Assembly: GCA_018815145.1 (NCBI GenBank)
Contig: JAHIYL010000072.1
Location: 1-6,668, forward strand
DNA length: 6,668 nucleotides
DNA from: Nanobdellota archaeon
GTDB taxonomy: Archaea; Nanobdellota; Nanobdellia; Woesearchaeales; GW2011-AR15
Reading direction: 5' to 3'
Made by a program: the position numbers and the translations under genes. Under the pieces are notes generated by a model. It saw nothing but the letters and a program-made list of their open reading frames with translations, was not told the DNA's origin and did no database searches. Positions within the stretch are counted from its first letter, which is position 1; each line of letters opens with the position of its first letter. Of this stretch, positions 5,799 through 6,668 are shown in pieces.

Positions 5799-5981
5799 TT
5801 AAAGCTTATTAAGCCTAATTCTCACGACATAGTCTTTCCAGGAAATATATCCGGGCTTTTTTACAGCCCGAAATCTTGGGAAATAGGTAAGAACTCTGTG
5901 GACCTTCGGCAAAAAGGTGGTCAAAGCCTGGGCGCACAGAGCAATCGACAATGCCTCGATTATGTGTGTTAAGTAAGTCAT
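5799..5981 (-). CDS. 60-aa hypothetical protein (or structured RNA)
   Basis: A leftward frame of 60 codons, MTYLTHIIEALSIALCAQ to WKDYVVRIRLNKL. I do not recognise it. Residues 4-24 are hydrophobic and could be a membrane or amphipathic helix. The rest is basic and aromatic (FPRFRAVKKPGYISWKDY). A TATA box tatttaaag at 6003-6011 is centred 26 bases upstream, so a transcript would start on the ATG. That promoter is the best evidence that the segment is expressed leftward. However, the DNA contains three perfect hairpins (see 5852-5961) and is locally richer in G/C, so the product could be a non-coding RNA instead of a protein. The opposite strand is also open across this span in exact codon register, which weakens ORF length as evidence. 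Confidence 0.4.
   Translation of the reverse strand: MTYLTHIIEALSIALCAQALTTFLPKVHRVLTYFPRFRAVKKPGYISWKDYVVRIRLNKL
5852..5961. other. Cluster of three perfect hairpins, candidate structured RNA
   Basis: Three perfect inverted repeats occur in 110 bases. CGGGCT (5852-5857) pairs with AGCCCG (5865-5870) over a 7-base loop. CTCTGTG (5894-5900) pairs with CACAGAG (5935-5941) and encloses ACCTT (5902-5906) with AAGGT (5914-5918). AATCGA (5943-5948) pairs with TCGATT (5956-5961) over a 7-base loop. If it is an RNA, the leftward strand is favoured by the promoter at 6003-6011. I found no match to tRNA, 5S rRNA, SRP RNA, RNase P RNA or a C/D box guide by eye. It may simply be structure in the 60-aa coding frame. 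Confidence 0.35.
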
Positions 5982-6002
5982 GAAGATAATAGGGACTTGT
6001 TC

Positions 6003-6011
6003 CTTTAAATA
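6003..6011 (-). promoter_or_regulatory. TATA box of the 60-aa gene / RNA
   Basis: On the minus strand this reads tatttaaag, centred at 6007. The expected transcript start, about 26 bases on, falls at the ATG at 5981. It lies just downstream of the methyltransferase stop and its edge overlaps an inverted repeat. Confidence 0.45.
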
Positions 6012-6048
6012 CCTGGCGCGCTAATGTCCAGTGACCAGTGCCAGGTAT
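6009..6048. repeat. Perfect 9-bp inverted repeat across the methyltransferase stop
   Basis: ATACCTGGC (6009-6017) and GCCAGGTAT (6040-6048) are exact reverse complements around a 22-base loop that holds the stop codon of the methyltransferase gene. One arm touches the TATA box at 6003-6011. In the leftward mRNA the hairpin would be followed by UUUAAAGG, not a U-run, so it is a poor intrinsic terminator. An RNA end structure or a regulator site at the downstream promoter are alternatives. Confidence 0.5.
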
Positions 6049-6575
6049 CCTTCCGGAATCACTAATTTCCCTTTTTCTTTAACATAGGGAAAAGGAAGGA
6101 TAATCTCCTCTGAATCACTGACCTTCACCACAAGCTCATCCTCAAACTCAATTTTTTCAATCGGAGTCCCTCTGCATATTTTTAGTGCAACATAAGCAGC
6201 TGTGTTTGTCGAGAACTGCCTTGTCCCAAGGTTTCTGGACGGCAGCTCCAATCTCTTTGTGAGCATCTCTTTTGTCCTCTCCTGAGGCGGATGATCACCG
6301 AGTATTCCTCCAAGTATCAGATAGTCATAATTATCTTTAGGAGAAAGAGTCTTTTCTGCAGAAGGGTCGAGGACACATGCATTGTTGAATTTCAAATTTT
6401 TTATGCTTTCCTGATGCACCTCACCTAATCTTGATAATTTCTCTGTTGTCTTCGGTCCCTTTATGTTTGTGAAGATGACATTCTCTTTTCCTGCAAAATC
6501 AGATATATGCTTATATTCAATATAGCTCCATTTCCAAAGCCTTGTATCCAGATGCTCGATAATGAGTTTTACCAT
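6021..6575 (-). CDS. Sfm1/DUF431-family SPOUT methyltransferase
   Basis: A 184-aa protein of the DUF431/Sfm1 family, SAM-dependent methyltransferases with the knotted SPOUT fold. From the chosen start it opens MVKLIIEHLDTRLWKWSYIE, close to the yeast Sfm1 opening. ACVLDP (66-71) is followed by YDYLILGGILGDHPPQERTK (83-102), the family signature; GGILGDHPP is 89-97. LGTRQFSTNTA (116-126) parallels LGDKQMTTDTA of yeast Sfm1, and PFPY plus IPEGYLAL near the C-terminus parallel its PFRY and LPEGML. Yeast Sfm1 methylates an arginine of ribosomal protein uS3 (Rps3). The archaeal substrate is unproven; earlier annotation often calls these predicted RNA methyltransferases. A longer frame reaches 6650, but its 25 extra residues have no counterpart in the family and overlap the likely promoter. 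The ATG at 6573-6575 follows GGGATAGG (6583-6590), a weak ribosome binding site. It is monocistronic or leads the leftward 60-aa segment. Confidence 0.88.
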   Translation of the reverse strand: MVKLIIEHLDTRLWKWSYIEYKHISDFAGKENVIFTNIKGPKTTEKLSRLGEVHQESIKNLKFNNACVLDPSAEKTLSPKDNYDYLILGGILGDHPPQERTKEMLTKRLELPSRNLGTRQFSTNTAAYVALKICRGTPIEKIEFEDELVVKVSDSEEIILPFPYVKEKGKLVIPEGYLALVTGH

Positions 6576-6617
6576 TGTAGAGCCTATCCCTAAATTTTTG
6601 TAGTCGCTAAAATTCAA

Positions 6618-6625
6618 GTTTATAG
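6618..6625 (-). promoter_or_regulatory. TATA-like box of the methyltransferase gene
   Basis: On the minus strand it reads ctataaac, centred about 46 bases before the ATG at 6575. Transcription would start near 6595 with a leader of about 20 bases carrying the GGGATAGG motif. A second candidate, ttatatat, lies within 6631-6642 and would give a longer leader. Confidence 0.4.
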
Positions 6626-6630
6626 ACAAC

Positions 6631-6641
6631 AAATATATAAG
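6631..6641 (+). promoter_or_regulatory. Possible rightward promoter at the window edge
   Basis: aaatatataag reads as a good TATA box in the rightward direction, with transcription expected near 6662 at the window end. It could drive a divergent gene outside the window. The same stretch read leftward is an alternative TATA box for the methyltransferase gene. Confidence 0.3.
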
Positions 6642-6668
6642 TGAGTTCATCTTTAATAATCGTTGTTA

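Noticed and set aside
5851..5870. CGGGCT/AGCCCG hairpin as an intrinsic terminator of the cysteine-rich gene.
   Set aside because: The T-run is in the loop, not after the stem, and archaeal termination does not need such a hairpin.
5894..5941. Possible tRNA, SRP RNA or RNase P core.
   Set aside because: No TTCGA-type T-loop with acceptor pairing, no SRP helix 8 motif and no RNase P conserved boxes were found on either strand.
6576..6650. N-terminal extension of the methyltransferase frame (MNSLIYLLSINLNFS and onward).
   Set aside because: It has no counterpart in the Sfm1/DUF431 family, overlaps TATA-like sequence, and the internal ATG at 6575 gives the family's normal N-terminus.

Overview
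The window looks archaeal. It is AT-rich, its genes are compact, and several starts have a TATA-like box (tttatata, cttaaata or tatttaaag) whose centre lies about 26-30 bases upstream of the ATG. That is the geometry of archaeal TBP/TFB promoters feeding leaderless or nearly leaderless mRNAs. The clearest protein is a member of the Sfm1/DUF431 SPOUT methyltransferase family, known from eukaryotes and archaea. The lineage cannot be fixed from this segment; a DPANN or other uncultivated archaeon is plausible.

Left part (1-4451, all rightward). An oligo-T tract probably ends an upstream transcript. A stand-alone FIST-domain sensor protein (211-1593) follows. After 80 bases comes a tight two-gene unit: a LuxE-like acyl-activating enzyme (1674-2882) and, 9 bases on, a LuxC-like acyl reductase of the aldehyde dehydrogenase fold (2892-4451). 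Both lux-like genes have the same GAGGGGA ribosome binding site. Together they would activate a fatty or other carboxylic acid and reduce it to an aldehyde. No luciferase (luxAB) gene is present. The FIST protein may sense a related small molecule, but that rests only on adjacency.

Middle (4452-5455). A two-TM membrane protein with a long cytosolic N-terminus (4536-5192) runs convergently, 5 bases apart, into a small leftward winged-helix-like protein (5198-5455).

Right part (5456-6668). Three very small candidate genes lie here: a doubtful 47-aa frame (5481-5624), a 44-aa cysteine-rich protein (5658-5792) with a good leaderless promoter, and a leftward 60-aa frame (5799-5981) whose DNA also holds three perfect hairpins and might instead be a structured RNA. 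An Sfm1-family methyltransferase (6021-6575, leftward, start corrected) follows. The right edge holds TATA boxes for it and perhaps for a rightward gene beyond the window. No tRNA, rRNA, CRISPR array or insertion sequence was seen.
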